Shown: one piece after another, positions 1-6,498 of the stretch
Layout of the letters: every line of letters starts with the position of its first letter
How positions within the stretch are numbered: the first letter of the stretch is position 1
Assembly: GCA_002352135.1 (NCBI GenBank)
Contig: DEHW01000212.1
Coordinates: forward strand, 5,932-19,057
DNA length: 13,126 bases
Direction of reading: 5' to 3'
Source of the DNA: Lysobacterales bacterium UBA2790
GTDB taxonomy: Bacteria; Pseudomonadota; Gammaproteobacteria; Xanthomonadales; Xanthomonadaceae
Program-made: the position numbers and the translations under genes
The notes under the pieces: generated by a model
What the model saw: the letters and a program-made list of their open reading frames with translations, nothing else
Told to the model about the DNA's origin: nothing
Databases searched by the model: none

Positions 1-18
1 GACAGTGATCCAGCGCAT
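1..18 (-). CDS. Start of a gene running off the left edge (first six codons)
   Basis: On the minus strand an ATG at 18-16 opens a frame reading MRWITV before the window ends. A strong Shine-Dalgarno GGAGG lies at 26-30 on the plus-strand coordinates (written cctcc), about 7 nt upstream of the ATG. The fragment is too short to name a product. An alternative is that translation in this region continues in the frame of the neighbouring minus-strand ORF, whose codons past its TAG also read plausibly. Confidence rests only on the SD-ATG pair. Confidence 0.35.
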
Positions 19-49
19 GAGCGTCCTCCACAAACGTCCAGCGCACACG

Positions 50-181
50 CTAACCCAATGCGGCTGACAGCAGCTTGATCGCTTCAAGCGCGGTTTCACC
101 GCCACTCAGCCAAGCACGTGTCAGGTGTGCGGCGAAACGACGTATGCGGGAAGGCAGCCGCTCATCAAGGTCGAAACACAT
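50..181 (-). CDS. Possible 43-residue small protein or gene remnant, unknown function
   Basis: This minus-strand frame has an ATG at 181-179 and a TAG at 52-50. The product would be 43 residues, with a basic first half (LPSRIRRF near residues 9-16) and a predicted amphipathic C-terminal helix (GETALEAIKLLSAALG near 28-43). A weak AGGTG lies about 10 nt before the ATG. Its start overlaps the start of the divergent beta-helix gene. Past the TAG the same frame continues to read as plausible protein (RVRWTFVEDAH), so this may be the end of a decayed gene interrupted by a stop rather than a true small gene. I do not recognise a family. The composition looks protein-like but the length allows chance. 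Confidence 0.25.
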   Translation of the reverse strand: MCFDLDERLPSRIRRFAAHLTRAWLSGGETALEAIKLLSAALG

Positions 182-2150
182 GCGCTACACACCTGGCTTT
201 CTGTGCCTCTTCGTGGCGACGCCGCTTTACGCCCTGGATGCCACGGTCGGCAATGGCACACCGGCCTCCTGCAACGAGTTCGCCTTCGAACAAGCGCTGG
301 CCACAGTGCAGAACAGCGGCGGCGGAACGATCCACTTCAGCTGCGGGGCCGACCCGCAGTTCATCGTGCTGACCTCGCGCAAAACCCTGTTGGCAGGAAC
401 CATCATCGACGGCGGGGGACTGATCACGTTCACCGGGCTGAATGCGACCGGATTGTTTGCCGTGCCTGACGCCCAGACGAGCGTCGAACTGCGCCATGTG
501 GGACTGAAACAGGGTCGCGCGATCACCGACTTCGGCGGCGCGATTCAGCTCGGCGCCAACAGCACGCTGCGTTTACTGGATACACAGATATATCAGTGCT
601 CGGCGGATTTTTCCGGCGGCGCGATTCATACGCAGACGGGCAGCACGCTGCATGTCGAAGACAGCTACATCGCCCAGAATCAGGCAGGCAACGGCGGTGC
701 CATCGCCGCCAATGGCACGATCAACCTGATCGACAGTCTGATCGCCGGCAATCTCGCGACCCTGGATCAAGGTGGCGGCATACAGGTCTGGTTCGGTCAG
801 TTGCAGGTGATGGGCACACGCTTCTCCGTGAACAGTGCGAACAACGGTGGTGCCTTGCTGTTGCGCGGGACGGTGGCCAGCATCACCGACACCAGCTTCG
901 ACGAAAACACCGCCATCGAGCGCGGTGGCGCCATCGCCCTTTACGAGAACGCTGTGCTCCAAGGCAATGGCCTGAACTTCACAGACAACCACGGCGGCAT
1001 GGGCGGGGCCTTGCATCTGGGCGGCAGCGATGACGGCGTGCTGGGTGAGCCTTCGCCATCGGCACAGGTGGTGCTGAGCAATAGCGTGTTCCAGCGCAAC
1101 GATGCGGACGACGGCGGCGCCGCCTATATCGAAGGTCCTAACCCACTCAATGCGGGCGGTTATGGCTTGCTGTGGACCGAAGACAGCGGCTTCGTTGACA
1201 ACCTGTCGCGTGGCCACGGCGGTGCCGTGCTGAGCTTCGGGCAAGCGCGCTTCACCGATACGCATTTCACCGCCAATCGAGCCGAGCAAGGCGGTGCCCT
1301 GTCACTGCTCAACACCTGGATCAGCAGTTTGTCCTTCCAGTGGGGCTTCACGGCGATGGAGCGCGTGCGCTTCGACGGCAATCACGCCAACATGAATGGC
1401 GGCGCGATTTTTGGCGGCGGTGTTCCGGTGTTCGATCACGTGTCATTTGTGCGCAACTACGCCGCGCAAACCGGCGGGGCGATCGCCGTGACCAGTGCCA
1501 TGCCGGTGATCGCGCAGGCCAGCTTCGTTGACAATAGCGCGCAGATTCGCGGCGGCGCGATCAGCATCCGTAACGCGCATCAGGAGCTGCTCAATCTGAG
1601 CTTTTCCGGCAATCAGGTCATCGATCCTGCCGGGAGCGGCAGCGATATCCACGTCTACGGTGATCGCACGATCAGTGGATCGGCACGACTGACCCACGTC
1701 ACGCTCATTGGCAGCGATGCCGATGGTGGCGCGGCACTGGCGGTATCGGACATCGGCGGCCGCGCGTGGCTGTACAACAGCATCGTCAGCGCTGCGCCCG
1801 GGGCATTCGCCTGCGGCTCGATCAACATCACCTCGGATGGAGGCAACGCCATCCCTGCGGAGTGCGGCGCGCAAGCGCCATCCGATTGGGTCATCAATAC
1901 GTTTGCCGACCTGCAACTGTCCGCGCTGAGCAATAGCGGCAGTTTCACCGCAGGCTTCCTTCCAGTGATCGGCAGTGGCTTGATCGATGCGGTCGATTGC
2001 CCGCCCGAACGCCCCCTGGACCAGCGTGGGATTGCCACACCACAGGATGGCGACAACAACGGCGAAGCGCGCTGCGACACAGGCGCCGTGGAACGCCGCC
2101 CCGCCGAGCCCGGCGCGAACTACGCCACGTTCCGCAACGGCTTCGAATGA
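180..2150 (+). CDS. Secreted parallel beta-helix protein with Pmp-like GGA/FxxN repeats and choice-of-anchor-Q-like C-terminal region
   Basis: The 656-residue product is predicted to be exported and to fold as a right-handed parallel beta-helix, probably at the cell surface; no enzymatic site is evident. The start at 180 is preferred over upstream in-frame starts because it gives a clean signal peptide (MRYTPGFLCLFVATPLYA, cleavage after residue 18) and has AAGG at 167-170 nine nt upstream. Residues 119-461 carry about 13 GGA/GGG motifs and ten FxxN motifs (F215, F240, F267, F304, F338, F363, F398, F423, F449, F475), spaced 25-37 residues, as in Chlamydia polymorphic membrane proteins. Residues about 598-638 (GSGLIDAVDC, LDQRGIATP, CDTGAVE) resemble the choice-of-anchor Q region that normally precedes a sorting or anchor signal. 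The protein then ends FRNGFE with no transmembrane helix, LPxTG or PEP-CTERM. It is first in a same-strand set with a lipoprotein and a second beta-helix protein. It could be an adhesin or passenger-like structural protein; substrate unknown. Confidence 0.85.
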   Translation: MRYTPGFLCLFVATPLYALDATVGNGTPASCNEFAFEQALATVQNSGGGTIHFSCGADPQFIVLTSRKTLLAGTIIDGGGLITFTGLNATGLFAVPDAQTSVELRHVGLKQGRAITDFGGAIQLGANSTLRLLDTQIYQCSADFSGGAIHTQTGSTLHVEDSYIAQNQAGNGGAIAANGTINLIDSLIAGNLATLDQGGGIQVWFGQLQVMGTRFSVNSANNGGALLLRGTVASITDTSFDENTAIERGGAIALYENAVLQGNGLNFTDNHGGMGGALHLGGSDDGVLGEPSPSAQVVLSNSVFQRNDADDGGAAYIEGPNPLNAGGYGLLWTEDSGFVDNLSRGHGGAVLSFGQARFTDTHFTANRAEQGGALSLLNTWISSLSFQWGFTAMERVRFDGNHANMNGGAIFGGGVPVFDHVSFVRNYAAQTGGAIAVTSAMPVIAQASFVDNSAQIRGGAISIRNAHQELLNLSFSGNQVIDPAGSGSDIHVYGDRTISGSARLTHVTLIGSDADGGAALAVSDIGGRAWLYNSIVSAAPGAFACGSINITSDGGNAIPAECGAQAPSDWVINTFADLQLSALSNSGSFTAGFLPVIGSGLIDAVDCPPERPLDQRGIATPQDGDNNGEARCDTGAVERRPAEPGANYATFRNGFE

Positions 2151-2206
2151 GTCGGGAAACGATGTCAGGTCGCTGCCGAAATCACGTATGACCTGTTGAG
2201 CCACTC

Positions 2207-2213
2207 AAAGGAG
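2207..2213 (+). promoter_or_regulatory. Ribosome binding site of the lipoprotein gene
   Basis: AAAGGAG lies six nt before the ATG at 2220. It decides the start, because an in-frame ATG at 2196 would add eight residues before the lipoprotein signal and has no such site. Confidence 0.75.
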
Positions 2214-2219
2214 CCTTTC

Positions 2220-2729
2220 ATGCGCCATGTCCTGTGGATGCTGTTGCCGCTGCTGGCGGCCTGCCAATCCGAGTCCACTTCTTCTGCGGTCAGTGTCGCC
2301 GTTGCGGCACCCACTGCGGCGTCCGTCAACCATTTGCGCATGCGGGTCGATGGCGTCCAATGGGAGGCCGATCACGACATCTTCGGCGCCGTGCATCCGA
2401 AAGGCTACGAGAAGGCGGTGCTGGTGGCCGGGAGTTTCGGCCCCAAAGACGGCAGTGAACAGGCATTCAATCTCAATTTATTTGGCATCGATGCGGCGGG
2501 AACCTACCCGGTGAAAACGGGCAACCCGCAATTGAATGTGGCGCAACTCGCCAACCTGACGCCGGAGCGCTTCCTGAGCGGCGGGCCGATGGGCTTCGAC
2601 ATGCGCGTCGAGATTGTCGAGATGCAGGCCATGCCTACACGGTTGACGGTGCGATTCGAGGGCACGCTCATGGGCAATGACAACCATCCGGTGAACGTCA
2701 CCGATGGTGAATTCAGTTACAGCGAGTAA
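2220..2729 (+). CDS. Outer-membrane-type lipoprotein, unknown function
   Basis: The 169-residue product begins with a lipoprotein signal: MRHVLWMLLPLLAAC, with lipobox LAAC and acylated Cys15. The +2 residue is Gln, not Asp, which by the usual Lol rule favours the outer membrane. A Ser/Ala-rich linker covers residues 16-37. The rest (about 38-169) looks like a single beta-rich domain starting with VDGVQWEA and ending with FEGTL...VNVTDGEFSYSE. This layout resembles DUF6252-type lipoproteins, where a short 'GxW' start and a terminal 'F-x-G-T-L ... I-T-x-G-x-F' strand pair are usual; that assignment is tentative. It lies 69 nt after the first beta-helix gene and 6 nt before the second, with no clear terminator on either side, so the three are probably co-transcribed. 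It may assist surface display of its neighbours, but this is inference from position only. Confidence 0.85.
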   Translation: MRHVLWMLLPLLAACQSESTSSAVSVAVAAPTAASVNHLRMRVDGVQWEADHDIFGAVHPKGYEKAVLVAGSFGPKDGSEQAFNLNLFGIDAAGTYPVKTGNPQLNVAQLANLTPERFLSGGPMGFDMRVEIVEMQAMPTRLTVRFEGTLMGNDNHPVNVTDGEFSYSE

Positions 2730-2735
2730 GCATGT

Positions 2736-4295
2736 ATGAACCCGATTGCTCCCACGCTGCTCGCAGGACTGCTTCTTAACACCTCCGCCACGTGGGCGGC
2801 CACATTCATGGTGGACACTGGTAGCGATGCGTCCTTATCTGCATGCATGGATGCGGTTGCGGACGACTGCAGTCTGCGCGGTGCGATCACTGCCGCCAAC
2901 GCCACGCCAGACAGTGATCGCATCGAGTTCGACATTCCTGACACCGATGCCTCCTATCAAGCCAGCACCGCCCACTGGCGTATCGATGTCGCGACCGCCT
3001 TGCCGCTGATAGAACAGTCGCTGGAGATCGACGGCTATACGCAGCCGGGTGCGCTGGAGAACACGCTGAGCCCGGATCTGGGTGGCAGCAATGCCATCCT
3101 CAAGATCGAACTGCAGAACGTCTCGGCTCTATCCATCGATGGCCTGAGCAGCGGCAACAACTTCAACGCGCTGATCGTGCTGCGTGGTCTGGCGATCCAT
3201 CATTTCGCCAACCAGATTGCCTACTTCAGCAGCGCGCCCAATCGCGTGGAAGGCTGCTTTCTTGGCACCGACATCAGCGGCACGCTGGCGGCGAATGCAG
3301 GCAATCACTCGCAGAACGGCATCCGTCTGCTGGGCAACGGCAACTTCGTCATTGGCGGAACAAGCGCGGCGGCGCGCAACCTGATTTCCGGTCTCTACAA
3401 CGGCATCGTCTCCTACCAGACACTCAGCAATGTGCGCATCGAAGGCAACCTGATCGGCAGCGATATCAGCGGCACGGCCACCATTGGCAATCGCAGCAAT
3501 GGCATCAGCTTCGGCAATGCGCAGAACCTGCGTATCGGCGGCAGCGACAGCGGTGCGGGCAATCAGTTTGTCGGCAACGCGCTGGGCGCGATCTATCTGA
3601 GCGGCAGTGGCAGCAGCGTGTTTCCTGGCACGCGCGTGCTCGGCAACCTGTTCGGCACCGACATCAGCCACAGCATCGACCTAGGCAATGGTCGCAACCC
3701 AGGCAGTCCAAGTCAGCCGCAACCCACGATCACACTGTTCGCAGGCAATGCCTGTGACCTGCAGATTGGCGGCGATCTCCCTGGCGAGGCCAATCACTTC
3801 GCCTACAGCGGCGCGGCGGCCTTGATGGTGGGTGCGTGTCGCAACGTCTCGGCGCTGCGCAACACCTTCGCTGCCAATCGTGGACTTGCGATTGACTTGA
3901 GCAACTCCAGCTCGGGGGATGGTGCCAATGCGAATGACCCGAACGATGCCGATGAAGGCGGCAACCGACTGCAGAACACGCCGGTGGTGGTCGGCGTCGG
4001 CGCGATCGACACCAATACCGTCGACGTCGAAGTGCTCGTCGACAGCGCACCAGCCAATGCCAGCTATCCGATCCGGGTGGATTTCTATCGCGGCGAGAAC
4101 TTCCAGGCTGCCGAATGGCTGCAGACGCTCAGCATCCCCGTTGCGCAAGCGCAACTGCCGCAGACCGTCACCTTGCCACTGAGCGCTTTCGACGACCAAC
4201 TGCTGCTGATGACCGCCACCGATGCCAACGGCAACACCAGCGAATTCGGCGCCTTTGGCATTGGCGATGTGTTTGCGGACGGATTTGAGGACTGA
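2736..4295 (+). CDS. Secreted CSLREA-type parallel beta-helix protein
   Basis: The 519-residue product has a signal peptide (residues 1-21, TWA before the cut) followed at 45-51 by CSLRGAI plus TAAN, the N-terminal hallmark of CSLREA-domain secreted proteins. Residues about 120-390 form a beta-helix built on a repeat of roughly 65 residues: GTDISG at 177, GSDISG at 241 and GTDISH at 307, each associated with an IGG motif (207, 268, 344) and G-N-x-[IF]-G turns. Residues 395-418 (NDPNDADEGGNRLQNTPVV) are the typical Asp-rich junction, followed by an Ig/fibronectin-like beta domain (about 425-505) ending TATDANGNTSEFG. The protein terminates VFADGFED, a tail similar to the first beta-helix protein. 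The start codon sits 6 nt after the lipoprotein stop; the SD is weak (GCGAG overlapping that stop), so translational coupling is likely. Probably secreted or surface-exposed; ligand or substrate unknown. Confidence 0.85.
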   Translation: MNPIAPTLLAGLLLNTSATWAATFMVDTGSDASLSACMDAVADDCSLRGAITAANATPDSDRIEFDIPDTDASYQASTAHWRIDVATALPLIEQSLEIDGYTQPGALENTLSPDLGGSNAILKIELQNVSALSIDGLSSGNNFNALIVLRGLAIHHFANQIAYFSSAPNRVEGCFLGTDISGTLAANAGNHSQNGIRLLGNGNFVIGGTSAAARNLISGLYNGIVSYQTLSNVRIEGNLIGSDISGTATIGNRSNGISFGNAQNLRIGGSDSGAGNQFVGNALGAIYLSGSGSSVFPGTRVLGNLFGTDISHSIDLGNGRNPGSPSQPQPTITLFAGNACDLQIGGDLPGEANHFAYSGAAALMVGACRNVSALRNTFAANRGLAIDLSNSSSGDGANANDPNDADEGGNRLQNTPVVVGVGAIDTNTVDVEVLVDSAPANASYPIRVDFYRGENFQAAEWLQTLSIPVAQAQLPQTVTLPLSAFDDQLLLMTATDANGNTSEFGAFGIGDVFADGFED

Positions 4296-4326
4296 CCCAT
4301 CCAGATAGGCATCGCGACGATCCCCA

Positions 4327-4362
4327 CCCGTCAGCGAACATTGGCTTGGTCGCTGACACGGG
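4327..4362 (+). terminator. Long hairpin after the beta-helix gene set, possible terminator
   Basis: CCCGT-CAGCGA at 4327-4337 pairs with TCGCTG-(AC)-ACGGG at 4350-4362. This makes an 11-bp stem with a 2-nt bulge and a 12-nt loop, 32 nt after the stop of the CSLREA gene. No T-tract follows, so it may be a weak terminator or a 3' RNA-stabilising structure. Confidence 0.45.
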
Positions 4363-4484
4363 CGGACGAACGCGGTCAACGCCTCGATGGAGCACCTTCG
4401 CGCTGCAACGGTTGCGCAGTTGCTACCCACTGCCGCGGAGACATGTAGTCCATGCCTTGCTCGATTGGTGAGACCACTTCGCGG

Positions 4485-4504
4485 ATACCCGCTTGCGCGG
4501 GCAT
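4485..4504. repeat. REP/dRS3-like palindromic intergenic repeat
   Basis: The palindrome ATACCCGC-TTGC-GCGGGCAT has a 5-bp perfect core stem (4488-4492 with 4497-4501), extended by two more pairs across one mismatch. Flanks translate in one frame to the familiar RIPACAGMPA-type string seen whenever dRS3-like (ATTCCCGC...GCGGGAAT) repeats are read as protein. Only one copy is visible here, so the repeat family is inferred from recall. Confidence 0.5.
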
Positions 4505-4659
4505 GCCGGCCTTGGGTGGAGACGCGTGCATGGCCACACTGCCTTTGGATCGCCATGTTTCGGGTTCTAACGCCGTACTTCTCCTAACTGCGTCTGTCAC
4601 GACATCAGTATTCAGCGCTCGCCGCGTATGCTTGCGCGCTACCCCCGCTGCTTGCCGCC

Positions 4660-5904
4660 ATGAGTCCTGATCGTTCTCCCAGTTACTGCGACCGCATCAA
4701 CTTCCTCTTGCAGCTTGCCTCCAGTCTGCACAACTACGGCACCACCGCGCAGCGTCTTGAAGCGGCGATCACCAAGGTGGCGACGCGTTTGGACTTGCGT
4801 TGCAATCCGTGGTCAAACCCGACGGGACTGATTCTGTCGGTGTCGGATGCACGCATTCCGGTTGAGGAGAACCCACCCGAAACCACGCGGGTGGTGCGAC
4901 TGGAGCCAGGCGACATCGATCTGGGGCGCTTGGCGTCAGCGGATGCGATTGCCGAGCAGGTGCTGTCGGGCCAGATGCAGTTGGCCGACGGAGCAGATGC
5001 GCTGCGTGCGTTGACCGCACCGACGCCGACCCGCGATCTGGTGGCAATGGGGGCGAGCTTTGGATTGGCTTCAGCGAGCGTCGCTGGCCTGCTAGGCAGT
5101 GGCTGGGCCGACATTGCGACCGCTGCGGTGATCGGCTGGGTGATCGGCGCGATGTATTTGTTGGGCGCGGGTCGACCGCGTCTGTTTGAAGCACTGGATG
5201 CCATCGCCGCTTTGCTGGCGACCTTGCTGGCGACCGCCGTGGCGTTCTGGCTGGTGCCGATCAATCTGAAGACCGTGGTGATGGCGTCCTTGATTGTGCT
5301 GTTGCCGGGTCTGACGCTGGCCAACGCGGTGTCGGAGTTGTCGTCCCAGCATCTGGTTTCGGGCACGGCCCGCTTTGCGGGTGCCGTGGTGACCTTGCTG
5401 AAGCTGACCTTTGGCACGGTCGCAGCAACCCAGTTAGCTCGCGTGTTGGGATGGGTTCCGCCCGAACCAACCGTGGTGTTGGCGCCGGCGTGGCTGGAAT
5501 GGGCATCGCTGGCACTGGCAACGCTGGCCTTCTGCATTCTGTTCCGCGCCAAGGTTCGCGATTGGCCAGTGGTGATTGCCGCTGCCGTGGTCGGCTACCT
5601 GACCAGCCGCTATGTGGGTGGCGCGATGGGCAACGAGGTCGGGGTGTTTGCCGCCGGTTTTGCCATCAGTGCACTGAGCAATGTCTACGCGAGGCGATTC
5701 AAACGCCCCGGCGCAACGGTGCGCGTGCCGGGGGTGATTCTGTTGGTGCCGGGCAGTGTGGGCTTCCGCAGTCTGTCTTTTGTGTTCGAGCGCGATGTGT
5801 TTCTCGGCCTGGACACCGGTTTCGCGCTGGTCACCGTGCTGATCTCGCTGGTCGCCGGAATGCTGTTCGGCAACTTGCTGGTGCCTACGCGCAGCACCTT
5901 GTGA
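4660..5904 (+). CDS. ThrE-family threonine/serine exporter-like membrane protein
   Basis: The 414-residue protein belongs to the ThrE family, which exports threonine and serine across the inner membrane, probably driven by the proton gradient. Residues 1-120 form the cytoplasmic N-terminal domain (LASSLHNYGTTAQRLE at 19-34 is its signature). From about residue 127 there are around ten hydrophobic segments: roughly five in the first half (DUF1212-like) and, after about 275, a second set (DUF3815-like). Conserved stretches are LLPGLTLANAVSEL at 214-227, HLVSGTARF at 231-239 and VPGVILLVPGSVGFRS at 356-371. Length fits fused single-chain members. The start at 4660 has no clear SD but yields the normal N-terminus. 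It stands alone between two gaps. Substrate specificity is inferred from family only and may differ. Confidence 0.85.
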   Translation: MSPDRSPSYCDRINFLLQLASSLHNYGTTAQRLEAAITKVATRLDLRCNPWSNPTGLILSVSDARIPVEENPPETTRVVRLEPGDIDLGRLASADAIAEQVLSGQMQLADGADALRALTAPTPTRDLVAMGASFGLASASVAGLLGSGWADIATAAVIGWVIGAMYLLGAGRPRLFEALDAIAALLATLLATAVAFWLVPINLKTVVMASLIVLLPGLTLANAVSELSSQHLVSGTARFAGAVVTLLKLTFGTVAATQLARVLGWVPPEPTVVLAPAWLEWASLALATLAFCILFRAKVRDWPVVIAAAVVGYLTSRYVGGAMGNEVGVFAAGFAISALSNVYARRFKRPGATVRVPGVILLVPGSVGFRSLSFVFERDVFLGLDTGFALVTVLISLVAGMLFGNLLVPTRSTL

Positions 5905-5908
5905 TTCG

Positions 5909-5928
5909 ATTTTGTCGAAAAACAAAAT
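5909..5928. repeat. AT-rich inverted repeat after the exporter gene
   Basis: ATTTTGT at 5909-5915 and ACAAAAT at 5922-5928 are exact complements around CGAAAA. The element starts 4 nt after the exporter stop codon and lies directly left of the 11-bp dyad. Its role is unclear; it provides the T-rich stretch of the possible leftward terminator. Confidence 0.4.
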
Positions 5929-5933
5929 TTGAC

Positions 5934-5960
5934 GCGCAGATGTTCGTCTAACATCTGCGC
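5934..5960. terminator. Perfect 11-bp dyad; terminator or operator
   Basis: GCGCAGATGTT at 5934-5944 is followed by loop CGTCT and its exact complement AACATCTGCGC at 5950-5960. Read leftward it is followed by GTCAAATTTTGTTTTT, so it looks like a rho-independent terminator for minus-strand transcripts; read rightward it could end the exporter transcript but lacks a T-tract. It also overlaps a -10-like TAACAT (5949-5954) with TTGACG at 5929-5934 (14-nt spacer, short), so an operator role is possible. Confidence 0.5.
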
Positions 5961-5962
5961 AA

Positions 5963-6043
5963 ATGACAGAGCGAATCGCGACAACTCATCCACTCAGTGT
6001 GGAGGATCAATCGTTGCTATCGGAAGTGCAATCCATATTTTGA
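5963..6043 (+). CDS. Possible 26-residue leader peptide upstream of the Excalibur gene
   Basis: The frame from ATG at 5963 to TGA at 6043 encodes 26 residues (starting MTERIATTHPL, ending SEVQSIF) with a helix-like, protein-like composition. It has no SD; the ATG lies 2 nt after the 11-bp dyad, and TAACAT at 5949-5954 is spaced as a -10 box would be for a leaderless transcript. It is in the same frame as the Excalibur gene and ends 21 nt before it. It may be a leader peptide, the remnant of a longer N-terminus, or chance. Confidence 0.25.
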   Translation: MTERIATTHPLSVEDQSLLSEVQSIF

Positions 6044-6064
6044 ACAGCGCCCAAGAGGTCTGAC

Positions 6065-6457
6065 GTGAAGCTGACTACCGGATTGAAACTGATTGCCCTG
6101 GCGTTGGCTTCTTTCGTTGCATTCGACCAGTTCCAGTTGCATTCGAAATCAACATTAGCGAACCCATCGCCACCTTCGTCTCCACCTTCACACCCACCTG
6201 CGGGGATCACAGCCGAGAACAGGCCATCAACGCTGCCGCAAATGACGCAAGAAAGCGAGGACATGCCTTGGCTGTCTGCCATGGAAGCCACAGAGCAACA
6301 AACGGCACCACCGCAGTTCCGCTGCGATGGACGGACGCGCTGCACACAAATGAGATCCTGCGAAGAGGCAGTCTATTTTTTGATCAACTGCCCCAGCACG
6401 GCGATGGATGGAGACCACGACGGAATCCCATGTGAAAGTCAGTGGTGTGAATATTGA
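6065..6457 (+). CDS. Membrane-anchored Excalibur calcium-binding domain protein
   Basis: The 130-residue product starts with GTG at 6065, supported by AGAGG at 6054-6058 six nt upstream. Residues about 7-20 (LKLIALALASFVAF) form a signal anchor or uncleaved signal peptide. A Pro/Ser-rich low-complexity linker covers about 33-85. The C-terminal Excalibur domain (86-129) has six cysteines (C87, C93, C99, C109, C123, C128), the M-x-S-C-E-E-A helix at 96-102 and the DGDHDGIPCE loop at 115-124, whose Asp115, Asp117 and Asp119 are the expected Ca2+ ligands. The family is extracellular, and the cysteines suggest disulfides formed in the periplasm. Many Excalibur domains are attached to nucleases or other enzymes; here it stands alone. 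Its role is unknown; binding of Ca2+ is inferred from the motif. Confidence 0.8.
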   Translation: MKLTTGLKLIALALASFVAFDQFQLHSKSTLANPSPPSSPPSHPPAGITAENRPSTLPQMTQESEDMPWLSAMEATEQQTAPPQFRCDGRTRCTQMRSCEEAVYFLINCPSTAMDGDHDGIPCESQWCEY

Positions 6458-6498
6458 AGGGCCCTGATCGCCTGCCAACTCGCAGTACCTTGTAACGC

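Larger units (their letters stand above)
4296..4659. other. 364-bp intergenic region without a supported gene
   Basis: Short frames cross this gap on both strands but none has a start with SD, a family match or the codon pattern of its neighbours. The gap holds the hairpin at 4327-4362, a REP/dRS3-like element at 4485-4504, and near 4627-4632 a TATGCT that could be a -10 box for the downstream exporter gene; no matching -35 was found. Confidence 0.6.

Noticed and set aside
1443..2204. Long minus-strand frame (253 codons) antisense to the beta-helix gene.
   Set aside because: It is a mirror frame of GC-rich coding DNA, with low-complexity Ala/Arg-rich composition, no signal or domain, and a strongly supported gene on the other strand.
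3129..3671. 180-codon minus-strand frame antisense to the CSLREA protein.
   Set aside because: The repeated Ala/Asp/Val composition mirrors the beta-helix repeats on the plus strand; no start signal or domain.
4387..4670. Short plus-strand frames in the gap before the exporter gene.
   Set aside because: They cross the REP-like palindrome, have no SD or family resemblance, and the translated string matches what such repeats always yield.
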